The position numbers and the translations under genes were made by a program. The notes below the pieces were generated by a model. The model was not told the origin of the DNA. It was given only the letters and a program-made list of their open reading frames with translations, and searched no databases. Below are positions 15,872 to 22,939 of a stretch of DNA of 32,404 bases, one piece after another (the first letter of the stretch is position 1; each line of letters opens with the position of its first letter). The stretch spans positions 1-32,404 of the forward strand of contig JAFTKL010000015.1 in NCBI GenBank assembly GCA_017453285.1. Direction: 5' to 3'. The stretch comes from Clostridia bacterium. Its GTDB lineage: Bacteria > Bacillota > Clostridia > Oscillospirales > CAG-272.

Positions 15872-15907
15872 TTTCTTTAGTTAAATTTAATGAGAGGTTG
15901 TTATAAT
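15872..15907 (+). promoter_or_regulatory. Promoter of the two-component operon with CTTTAGTT box
   Basis: TTTCTTTAGTT (15872-15882), then an extended -10 TGTTATAAT (15899-15907). CTTTAG ends 21 bp before TATAAT, exactly as on the divergent side. TTTAGT and TTTAAT are offset by 10 bp, the direct-repeat spacing typical of OmpR/PhoB-type regulators. No strong -35 box is visible. Confidence 0.55.
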
Positions 15908-15984
15908 AATTTTGTCAGTGCGATCTCTATTAAAAAAACAGTCACTAAAACACACATTACTATCGCACGTTCAGGAGGAAAAAT

Positions 15985-16671
15985 ATGAGAATTCTTGTCG
16001 CTGAAGATGAGATAGCACTTGCGAGTGCACTTAAAAAAATTTTTGAAAAAAGCAACTATTCTGCCGACGTTGTACACAACGGTGTTGACGCTATTGAGTA
16101 CATAAAGTCGGGAAATTACGATGCGGTTATCCTTGACCTTATGATGCCCGAGCTTGACGGCATGGAAGTCATCAAGCGAGTTCGTGCGGCCAAAAACGAT
16201 ATTCCGATACTCGTTCTTTCGGCTAAGACCGAAATTGATGATATCGTCCTCGGTCTTGACAGCGGAGCAAACGACTATATGCCCAAGCCCTTTGATGCAC
16301 GCGAGCTTGTTGCAAGAGTGCGCGCGATGACCAGAGTACAGACCTCGACAAACGACTCAAAGCTTTGCTTTGGCAACGTAACCCTCGACAGAGCTACGTA
16401 TAAGCTTTCTACCGAGAACGGAAGCATCCGCCTTGCAAACAAGGAATTTCAGATTATGGAGATGCTTCTCAAAAATCCCGGACACGTTATCACTTCCGAT
16501 CGCCTTATGGAGCGCATCTGGGGTCTTGACGGACTCACCGAGATGAACGTTATCTGGGTATACATCTCCTACCTGCGCAGAAAGCTTCTGACGCTCGGCG
16601 CAGACATCACCATCAAGTCCATCAGAAACTCGGGTTACACGGTTGAGATGGCTGAAGAGGATAATGTTTAA
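15985..16671 (+). CDS. OmpR/PhoB-family response regulator
   Basis: A 228-residue two-domain regulator. The receiver domain has the acidic pair Glu7/Asp8, phospho-acceptor Asp51 in VILDLMMPELDG, Ser79 and Lys101 in MPKPFDA. The C-terminal winged helix (about 128-222) includes ANKEFQIMEMLLKNPGHVIT and the recognition-helix region MNVIWVYISYLRRKL. It should bind direct-repeat DNA when phosphorylated by the adjacent kinase. The ATG has CAGGAGG upstream. It overlaps the kinase gene and faces away from the VTC operon across a shared regulatory region, which makes that operon its likely target (inference). Confidence 0.95.
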   Translation: MRILVAEDEIALASALKKIFEKSNYSADVVHNGVDAIEYIKSGNYDAVILDLMMPELDGMEVIKRVRAAKNDIPILVLSAKTEIDDIVLGLDSGANDYMPKPFDARELVARVRAMTRVQTSTNDSKLCFGNVTLDRATYKLSTENGSIRLANKEFQIMEMLLKNPGHVITSDRLMERIWGLDGLTEMNVIWVYISYLRRKLLTLGADITIKSIRNSGYTVEMAEEDNV

Positions 16672-17902
16672 AAGGTTGAAGAGCAGGTTCATTCTACTCT
16701 CGATGGTTTTACTGTTTTTATTGCTGTTTACCGTCATCTGTGGGATGAATCTGCTCAACTATTATTCAGTAGTCGGCAGAGCGGACTATCTGCTGTCGGT
16801 CATCGACGAAAACGGCGGTGGATTTCCCGAGGTCTTCCCCGACCCGAACGGCAAAGGGCCTATGCTCTCGCCCGAGATCCCCTACGAGTCGCGATTTTTC
16901 ACGGTCTCGGTGGACGCAAACGGCGAAATAACCTCTGTTGATACAAGCAAGATAGTAATTATTCACGACGATGACGTAGAAGGCTACGTAAACCGCGCAC
17001 TTGAAAAAAAGGGCTCGCGCGGATTTATCGGAATTTTCAGATATTACGTGACCGAGGATGAGTCGGGCTGCAGAGTCTCGTTTCTCGACTGTGGCAGAAA
17101 GCTTGAGGCGATATTCACCTTCGCGTTCTGGAGTCTTACGATGTCCTTCCTCGGTTACGTCGCGGCATCGATCGTTCTTATAACTGTCGCGCACAGAATA
17201 ATGCGTCCCGTTGCGCAAAGCTATGAAAAGCAAAAGAGATTTATCACCGACGCAGGTCACGAGTTAAAAACTCCTCTTGCCATCATACGCGCAAACGCAG
17301 ACCTGCTTGATATGGAATTCGGTGAAAACGAGTCTATAGAGGAGATCCGCAGACAGACCGTTCAGATGTCGGAGCTTACCGCCGATCTCGTATTTCTTGC
17401 AAGAATGGAGGAAAGCGGTCAAAACTACCTCGCTATGACGAATTTCGGGCTCTCCGAGATCATTGAGGACTGCGCCTACGGTTTTGAACGTCTCGCCGCG
17501 GCAAGCGACAAAACTCTCACGATAGACGTACAGGCGGAGCTCTTGGTAAACGGCAACGCAAAGGCGTTGCGTCAGCTCTGCTCCATCCTGCTTGACAACG
17601 CGATAAAGTATTCACCGTTGGGAAGCACTGTCAGCGTCTCGCTTGCAAAAAAGGGACGGCAAGCCGTGCTCACGGTCGAAAATACGACGGCAAATATCAT
17701 TTCACCGAAGGATCTTGAATTTCTGTTTGACCGTTTCTACCGCACGGATTCCTCGCGGAATTCAAAGACGGGCGGAAACGGCATCGGGCTCTCGATCGCA
17801 AAGAGCGTTGTCGAGGCTCACGGCGGAAAGATAATCGCGTCGCTCCCTGCAGAAGATCATCTGCAGATAACTGCGAGCATCCCTCTCGCAAAATCAAAAT
17901 AA
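16664..17902 (+). CDS. Membrane sensor histidine kinase
   Basis: The ATG at 16664 overlaps the regulator's stop by 8 bases and has GAGG upstream, giving 412 residues; an ATG at 16643 in the same frame is less well supported. It has a first membrane helix (about 9-31), an extracytoplasmic sensor of about 115 residues rich in Pro/Asp/Glu (32-147), a second helix (148-176) and almost no HAMP linker. The H box is DAGHELKTPL (His199), the N box SILLDNAIKYSP, then DRFYRTDSS and GGNGIGLSIAK of the ATPase domain. A Cys pair at about 136/143 in the outer domain could be redox- or structure-related. The signal is unknown; cell-surface or envelope cues are plausible from context. Confidence 0.93.
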   Translation: MFKRLKSRFILLSMVLLFLLLFTVICGMNLLNYYSVVGRADYLLSVIDENGGGFPEVFPDPNGKGPMLSPEIPYESRFFTVSVDANGEITSVDTSKIVIIHDDDVEGYVNRALEKKGSRGFIGIFRYYVTEDESGCRVSFLDCGRKLEAIFTFAFWSLTMSFLGYVAASIVLITVAHRIMRPVAQSYEKQKRFITDAGHELKTPLAIIRANADLLDMEFGENESIEEIRRQTVQMSELTADLVFLARMEESGQNYLAMTNFGLSEIIEDCAYGFERLAAASDKTLTIDVQAELLVNGNAKALRQLCSILLDNAIKYSPLGSTVSVSLAKKGRQAVLTVENTTANIISPKDLEFLFDRFYRTDSSRNSKTGGNGIGLSIAKSVVEAHGGKIIASLPAEDHLQITASIPLAKSK

Positions 17903-17907
17903 TACAC

Positions 17908-17935
17908 GGAGGCACCCTCGGGTGCTTCCTTTTTT
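17908..17935 (+). terminator. Terminator of the two-component operon
   Basis: GGAGGCACC (17908-17916), loop CTCG, GGTGCTTCC (17921-17929), then a T-run. It lies between convergent genes and the T-run overlaps the stop of the minus-strand gene. Confidence 0.88.
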
Positions 17936-18644
17936 ATTCCTCTGTTTTATCCTCGGGAGCTTCTTCGATTGCATCCTCGGTAGTTTCTTCGGTAGCTTCC
18001 TCAGTAGCTTCCTCAGTAATTTCCTCGGTTGCTTCTTCTGCGGGCTGATCTGCTACAGGCGCGTCAGCGGCACTGTTTTCTGCAGGAGCGGCAGACTCAA
18101 ACACGAAGAGGGCCTCGTCGGGAAGTGACTTCATTTTGTAGAACGCAACTATACCCGAGATAAGCGAGTAAAGTACCCACGCGTGAAAAACGATGTCGAG
18201 AAGCATTTCGACCATCAAGCCGTTAGAGAGCAAATATAAGGTATCGAGCACGAAAAGCACGAGAGCGGCGATCATCCAACCGACCTTTTTCTTGGAAAGA
18301 AGCCAGCAGAGCGAGAAAACGGCGATAATGATAACGCCGATGACAAGCACTACGGTAAAGACGGCGGATGGCAGGAATTCGGTCATGACAGGCTCGCCCG
18401 TGATCTCGGCAAGTTCAACGTAGAATTCCTCAGGGTACATTCCGCAGAGCAATCTCGCTCCGGTGATCATAAAGTACGGGACGGAGATCGAGAAAGGAAA
18501 ATAAAAGTTTGCATCTATTGCAAGCAATACTATATTAGCGAGCGACAGAATAACAACGAGAAGAAGGTTACCGCGGGCGACGTTGTATTTACTTTCATAC
18601 TTCATTCTGTCGGGGAGCTGCTGTCTTTGCATATTAAAAGCCAT
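17934..18644 (-). CDS. Four-helix membrane protein with acidic repeat tail, unknown function
   Basis: A 236-residue protein. Four hydrophobic segments lie at about 27-48, 95-117, 122-143 and 148-168, after a short polar N-terminus (MAFNMQRQQLPDRMKYESKY). The last 45 residues are a low-complexity acidic tail built from TEEA/TEEI units. I recognise no catalytic motif or family. The acidic tail could bind cations or basic proteins, or serve as a disordered tether. It is a single-gene transcript with a consensus promoter and a GGAGA ribosome site, converging on the two-component operon. Confidence 0.75.
   Translation of the reverse strand: MAFNMQRQQLPDRMKYESKYNVARGNLLLVVILSLANIVLLAIDANFYFPFSISVPYFMITGARLLCGMYPEEFYVELAEITGEPVMTEFLPSAVFTVVLVIGVIIIAVFSLCWLLSKKKVGWMIAALVLFVLDTLYLLSNGLMVEMLLDIVFHAWVLYSLISGIVAFYKMKSLPDEALFVFESAAPAENSAADAPVADQPAEEATEEITEEATEEATEETTEDAIEEAPEDKTEE
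17959..18040 (-). repeat. 12-bp imperfect tandem repeat encoding the TEEA tail
   Basis: About six imperfect 12-bp units of the type ACTGAGGAAGCT on the minus strand encode the acidic C-terminal repeats. Unit number could vary between strains by slippage. Confidence 0.7.
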
Positions 18645-18677
18645 GATTTTGTCTCCTATGTCAAATTTGTCACAAAT

Positions 18678-18706
18678 ATTATATACTATTTTGTTTTATT
18701 TGTCAA
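18678..18706 (-). promoter_or_regulatory. Promoter of the acidic-tail membrane protein
   Basis: On the minus strand TTGACA (18706-18701), 17 bp, TATAAT (18683-18678): a consensus promoter. Confidence 0.88.
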
Positions 18707-18766
18707 TCCTTTTTTACCAATAGCATCACAGTTTTTCATTTTCGTAAAAAATATCCCCCGTGGCTC

Positions 18767-18795
18767 TTGATAAAAATGAAAATATATGATAAAAT
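18767..18795 (+). promoter_or_regulatory. Promoter of the yqeG operon
   Basis: TTGATA (18767-18772), 17 bp, TAAAAT (18790-18795), about 30 bases before the ATG at 18825, which has TTGGAG upstream. Confidence 0.75.
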
Positions 18796-18824
18796 AGCAT
18801 CAGTAATATTTTGATTGGAGCATT

Positions 18825-19364
18825 ATGAAGAAAGATCTGAAAAGAAAACGCAGTATCGCGCTCGTTCCCGAGTACGTGTTTGAGTCCTATCTTTACGTGC
18901 GCCCCGAGTTTCTCAAGTCTCTCGGCATCCGCGCACTTCTGATCGACATCGACAACACGCTCGCGCCCTACGAGCAGGATCTGCCCGACGAAAACATAAT
19001 AAATTGGTTTAGCGAAATGAAGAAGGCGGGGATCTCCTGCGCGCTCATCTCGAACAACGATCATACGCGAGTCGAGCTCTTCAATTCTCTGCTCTCTCTG
19101 CCTGCCTACGCCAAAAGCGGAAAGCCCGGCAAGAAGACGCTTCTCCGCGCTATGCGTGATATGGGTGTCGACGAGACGGTGACTGCGGGACTTGGCGATC
19201 AACTTCTGACCGACACACTCGCGGTACATAAGCTCGGAATGATCTCGATCATCGTTCCGCCGATCAACGACAAGCGCACGCTCTTCTTCCGCTTCAAGAG
19301 GCGGATAGAGCGACCGTTTATGATAAAATACTACAAGCGAAAGGCTAAAGCAAACAAAAAATGA
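18825..19364 (+). CDS. yqeG: YqeG-family HAD IIIA-type phosphatase
   Basis: A 179-residue HAD protein. The N-terminal VPEYVFESYLYVRPEFL segment and the nucleophile motif LLIDIDNTLAPY (Asp41, Asp43) are characteristic of YqeG. Motif II is ALISNNDHTR; later come KSGKPGKKTL (motif III Lys) and VTAGLGDQLLTDTLA (motif IV Asp). The related plastid and fungal proteins dephosphorylate phosphatidylglycerophosphate, so a role in phosphatidylglycerol synthesis is possible but unproven for bacteria. It is first of a four-gene operon and overlaps the next gene by 4 bases (ATGA). Confidence 0.9.
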   Translation: MKKDLKRKRSIALVPEYVFESYLYVRPEFLKSLGIRALLIDIDNTLAPYEQDLPDENIINWFSEMKKAGISCALISNNDHTRVELFNSLLSLPAYAKSGKPGKKTLLRAMRDMGVDETVTAGLGDQLLTDTLAVHKLGMISIIVPPINDKRTLFFRFKRRIERPFMIKYYKRKAKANKK

Positions 19365-20227
19365 AAAGAATAGAATACGCGACCTTCGGTCCGGGAGGAA
19401 ACAGCGAGTCCTTCTATGCCGACGGCAAAAAATCCACCACCGACGCGCCCCTCTGGGTGAAGAATTTCGGACTTGACGCATACGAATACGAGGCAGGCAA
19501 CGGAATTGCCGCAGGCGACGCAACGCTCAAAAAGATCGGCGATGCGGCGCGCGAGTGCGGAATTCTTATGTCGCTCCACACCCCGTATTTCATCTCGCTC
19601 TCGGGTGTTGATCCCGAAAAGCGACTCAAGAGCATCGACTATATCAGCCGTTCACTCCACGCGGCAGAGCTTCTCGGAGCAGACACGATCGTTATCCACG
19701 CGGGCAGCGCGGCAAAGATCACACGCGAGGAGGCTATGAAGCTCGCGGCAGACACGCTTGAGAAAAATCTCGAGGTCAACGGCGACACCGACATCCGTAT
19801 GGGCATCGAGACGATGGGCAAGGTCAATCAGCTCGGCAATCTTGACGAGGTCATCGAGCTTTGCAGACTTCTGCCGAAATATCACCCCGTCGTAGACTTC
19901 GGTCACCTCAACGCAAGGCATATCGGCTCTTATTTCACCGACTGCGACAGCTATCGCGCGGTGTTTGACAAGATCGCGAACGTACTCGGCGATGAGTACG
20001 CGTTCAATCTCCACTGCCACTTCTCGAAGATCGAGTACACAGGAGCGGGAGAGAAGCGACACCTCACATTTGCGGATACGGTCTACGGCCCCGAGTTCGA
20101 GCCGCTTGCCGAGGCGATCATCCGCGAGGGAGTTGCACCGAGAATAATTTGCGAGTCCGACGGCACTATGGCTGAGGATGCGCTTAATATGAAAAATATT
20201 TACAGACAAAAAGGAGAAAATATATGA
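19361..20227 (+). CDS. Endonuclease IV-like TIM-barrel protein (AP endonuclease family 2)
   Basis: A 288-residue protein with the order of metal-binding motifs of endonuclease IV (Nfo): SLHTPYFIS (His73), VIHAGS (His113), MGIETMGK (Glu150), VVDFGHLNAR (Asp179, His182), HCHFSK (His220) and IICESDGT (Glu265). Nfo cuts DNA at abasic sites using three zinc ions. One difference stands out: where Nfo usually has Asp-Arg-His near the third zinc, this protein reads LysArgHis (232-234), so that site may be altered. It may therefore be a repair nuclease or a divergent TIM-barrel enzyme. It overlaps both neighbours by 4 bases (ATGA). Confidence 0.8.
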   Translation: MKRIEYATFGPGGNSESFYADGKKSTTDAPLWVKNFGLDAYEYEAGNGIAAGDATLKKIGDAARECGILMSLHTPYFISLSGVDPEKRLKSIDYISRSLHAAELLGADTIVIHAGSAAKITREEAMKLAADTLEKNLEVNGDTDIRMGIETMGKVNQLGNLDEVIELCRLLPKYHPVVDFGHLNARHIGSYFTDCDSYRAVFDKIANVLGDEYAFNLHCHFSKIEYTGAGEKRHLTFADTVYGPEFEPLAEAIIREGVAPRIICESDGTMAEDALNMKNIYRQKGENI

Positions 20228-21303
20228 CACAGCTTCAAAGATTTCAAGATGCGCTTAAAAATAGCGAATTTGACGCGGCGCTTATTTCGTCTGAGCTCAA
20301 CCAGAGATATATCTCGGGCTTCAACTACACCGACGGCTATATCCTTATCGGTCGCGAGAAGGCTTACCTTCTGACCGACTTCCGCTACATTGAGGCGGCT
20401 CACGCCGAGGTAAAGGATTTTGAGATCCTTATGCCCGACCGCTCTATGCTCACCGAGATTGCAGATCTCATCGGTGAGAACGGCTACAAGAAGATCGCCA
20501 TTGAGGACGCTTCTCTCTCCTGCAGAATGCTTGAGGCATTCCGCGAGAAGATGCCCGAGGGCGCAGAGCTCGTATTCGGCGCGTCGGCAATCCTTACAAA
20601 GCAGCGTATGGTCAAGCTCCCCTACGAGCTTGAGCGCATCGCAAAAGCTCAGGAAATTACCGATCTCGCATTCGAGCACATTCTTGGATTTATCAATCCT
20701 AACGTGACCGAGATCGAGGTCGCGCTCGAGCTTGAGTTCTTTATGCGCCGCCACGGTGCTGAGGCTCTCGCGTTCGACACTATCGCGGTTTCGGGTCCTG
20801 CATCTTCTCTTCCCCACGGAGTTCCCACAAATGTCAAGCTCAGAGCAGGATTTCTCACTATGGATTACGGTGCAAAGTACGAGGGCTATTGCGCCGATAT
20901 GACGAGAACCGTTGTCATCGGCAAGGCTGACGCAGAGATCAAGAAGGTATACAACACCGTTCTTTCGGCACAGAAGGCGGCTCTCGAGCAGATCCACGGC
21001 GGTATGCTCTGCCGCGATGCTGACGAGATCGCGCGCTCTATCATCCGCGATGCAGGCTACGGCGAGGCGTTTGGTCACAGCCTCGGTCACGGTGTAGGAA
21101 TGTTCATCCACGAATCTCCCTCTCTTTCGGGCAGAGCACCCGAAACCTCTGTGCTTGAGGCAGGCAACGTGGTCACCGTTGAGCCCGGCATCTACCTTGC
21201 AGGCAAGTATGGCTGCAGAATTGAGGATATGATCGCGATCAATCCTGACGGCTCTATCCGCGACTTCACCAAGAGCCCCAAGGAGCTTATCGAACTCTGC
21301 TGA
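20224..21303 (+). CDS. M24-family aminopeptidase P (Xaa-Pro peptidase)
   Basis: A 359-residue protein with a creatinase N-terminal domain (about 1-125) and a pita-bread metallopeptidase domain. All five dinuclear metal ligands are present: Asp214 in TMDYGAKY, Asp225 in YCADMTRT, His289 in SLGHGVGMF, Glu320 in VTVEPGIY and Glu334 in CRIEDM. His198 in LPHGV and His296 in FIHESP also match the family. It removes N-terminal residues before proline in peptides, in the cytoplasm. It is third in the yqeG operon, with AAAGGAG upstream of its ATG inside the previous gene. Confidence 0.95.
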   Translation: MTQLQRFQDALKNSEFDAALISSELNQRYISGFNYTDGYILIGREKAYLLTDFRYIEAAHAEVKDFEILMPDRSMLTEIADLIGENGYKKIAIEDASLSCRMLEAFREKMPEGAELVFGASAILTKQRMVKLPYELERIAKAQEITDLAFEHILGFINPNVTEIEVALELEFFMRRHGAEALAFDTIAVSGPASSLPHGVPTNVKLRAGFLTMDYGAKYEGYCADMTRTVVIGKADAEIKKVYNTVLSAQKAALEQIHGGMLCRDADEIARSIIRDAGYGEAFGHSLGHGVGMFIHESPSLSGRAPETSVLEAGNVVTVEPGIYLAGKYGCRIEDMIAINPDGSIRDFTKSPKELIELC

Positions 21304-21305
21304 TC

Positions 21306-21971
21306 ATGCAAAACATAAAATACGCTATATTTGATATGGACGGCACGCTCGTCGACTCGCTCTCCTTCTGGCCGACCACCTGGAAGAAGATCGGCAAGAA
21401 ATATCTCGGAATAGACGGCTATGACCCCGACCCCGAGCTTGCCAAGCGTGTCCAGACGATGCTGCTCTGCGACGCCGCCGTATATCTCAACGAGGCTTGC
21501 TCGATCGGAGCTGACAACGACGAGTTCAAGGAATATATCTGCAATCAGCTCAATGATTTCTACAAGACCGTGGCGACCGTGAAAGAGGGCGCGTTCGAGC
21601 TACTCGAGCATCTGAGAGCAAAAGAAGTCAAGCTCTGCCTTGCGACCGCGACGCAGTCCGAATACGCAAGGACTGCCTACACGACGCTCGGACTTGACAA
21701 ATATCTCCCTATCTTCATCTCCTGCACCGACATCGGCAAGGGCAAGGATCAGCCTGATATCTACCTGAAAGCGATCGAGCTTCTCGGCGGTACACCCGAA
21801 GAAACTTATGTGTTTGAGGACTCCTACGTCGCACTCAAGACCGCCATCACGGTCGGCGTACACCCCGTCGGAATATACGATAAGTACAATTTCCATAAGG
21901 ATCTTGAGAGCATATCCGAGATCTACTTGGGTCCGGATATGACTATGAGGGATCTGATAAAATTTTTCTAA
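21306..21971 (+). CDS. HAD hydrolase, beta-phosphoglucomutase-like subfamily
   Basis: A 221-residue HAD protein. The nucleophile motif is AIFDMDGTLVDS (Asp10, Asp12), followed by a helical cap of about residues 18-80, motif II CLATATQSEY, motif III Lys in GKGKDQPDIY and motif IV VFEDSYVALK. These fit the phosphoglycolate phosphatase/beta-phosphoglucomutase group. Substrate is unknown. The start lies 2 bases after the peptidase stop, so it is the last gene of the operon, which ends at the terminator 21971-22009. Confidence 0.88.
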   Translation: MQNIKYAIFDMDGTLVDSLSFWPTTWKKIGKKYLGIDGYDPDPELAKRVQTMLLCDAAVYLNEACSIGADNDEFKEYICNQLNDFYKTVATVKEGAFELLEHLRAKEVKLCLATATQSEYARTAYTTLGLDKYLPIFISCTDIGKGKDQPDIYLKAIELLGGTPEETYVFEDSYVALKTAITVGVHPVGIYDKYNFHKDLESISEIYLGPDMTMRDLIKFF

Positions 21972-22009
21972 AATAAAAAAAGAGTGTCTTTCGACACTCT
22001 TTTTTATTT
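21971..22009. terminator. Bidirectional terminator between HAD and lipoprotein genes
   Basis: A-run, AGAGTGTC (21981-21988), loop TTTC, GACACTCT (21993-22000), T-run. Symmetric A and T runs suit both convergent genes. Confidence 0.9.
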
Positions 22010-22016
22010 GTTTATC

Positions 22017-22820
22017 TTAGGTCGTAGGAAGATTGCTCGTAACGTCGGTATAGCTGTCAGCGTCTGCGGGAGCAGTGATAGCCTCGGTAGTTCCAACGTT
22101 CTCAAAGATAGACTCGGTGTGGGTATTTGCAACAACGCCCTCTACCTCCATCGAGAAGTCGGTCTCCATTCTGAGTATCTTTCCGTCCTTGTCGAAGTAT
22201 ACCTTGTACTCAACGTTATCTGCAAGAGCTGCGTTGAGCTGTGCGTTCTGGATAAGCTTGGAGTATTCCTCGCCGCTTACAGCGAACATAATGTAGTATT
22301 CCTCGCCGTCCTGCTTAATGGTAATATCAACGAACCAGCTCTCAGGAATATCGAATATCTTGCTCTCGCTTGCATCGCTGCCGAGGAAGTTCTTGTAGTA
22401 ATCCTCCTTAGAGACGGTAGCCTTTACCTTCTCTCCTGCGTGCTGTGCGTATACTACGCCGTCTACGTACCAGCCTTCCATTTCTGCGCCTTCAACACCG
22501 CTGGTCTTGAAGTAGGAGTTTTCTCCGTCGATCTTCTGGTAAACGTTCTGAGTAACGTCGATCTTCTCGCCGTCCATATCCATGCTAATGAGCTGCTTTG
22601 CAGTCATCGTAAAGTTGGTTGCCTTACTCAGAAGCTCGAATGCGTCGTCATAAAGCTGTTCGGGGGTCTTACCTGCAAGCGTCTTGAAATCGCCGTTCTC
22701 GTCGGTCTCATCGATGATCTCCTTGAGTTCATCCATAACGTCCTGCTCGTCACAAGCAGAAAGCATAAGGCAGCTCAAAAGAAGAGCAGCGCACATAACA
22801 ATTGCCAACAATTTTTTCAT
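22017..22820 (-). CDS. Lipoprotein of unknown function
   Basis: A 267-residue secreted lipoprotein. The signal peptide ends in LSAC (Cys23). Residues 50-230 alternate beta strands such as TNFTMTAKQLISMDMDGEKI, NVYQKIDGENSYFKT and VYFDKDGKILRMETDFSMEV, which resembles the LppX/LolA-type or DUF6612-like half-barrel that can hold a hydrophobic ligand. This resemblance is at fold level only. The Thr-rich C-terminus ends NLPTT. It is a single-gene transcript with a consensus promoter (22863-22891) and a GGAGG ribosome site. Confidence 0.75.
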   Translation of the reverse strand: MKKLLAIVMCAALLLSCLMLSACDEQDVMDELKEIIDETDENGDFKTLAGKTPEQLYDDAFELLSKATNFTMTAKQLISMDMDGEKIDVTQNVYQKIDGENSYFKTSGVEGAEMEGWYVDGVVYAQHAGEKVKATVSKEDYYKNFLGSDASESKIFDIPESWFVDITIKQDGEEYYIMFAVSGEEYSKLIQNAQLNAALADNVEYKVYFDKDGKILRMETDFSMEVEGVVANTHTESIFENVGTTEAITAPADADSYTDVTSNLPTT

Positions 22821-22862
22821 AATGATTTTCCTCCGTATGTTTTTACCGTTTTCGGTATTTCC

Positions 22863-22891
22863 ATTATAAACCTATTTTTTACATTTGTCAA
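22863..22891 (-). promoter_or_regulatory. Promoter of the 22017 lipoprotein
   Basis: On the minus strand TTGACA (22891-22886), 17 bp, TATAAT (22868-22863): a perfect SigA consensus. Confidence 0.9.
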
Positions 22892-22939
22892 GGGGTTAGC
22901 ATTTTAATCAGTATTGGAAATTTTAACATTTGCCGAATT

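Noticed and set aside
17959..18040. Tandem repeats as a possible CRISPR or minisatellite
   Set aside because: Units are 12 bp, contiguous and in frame with the protein; no spacers.
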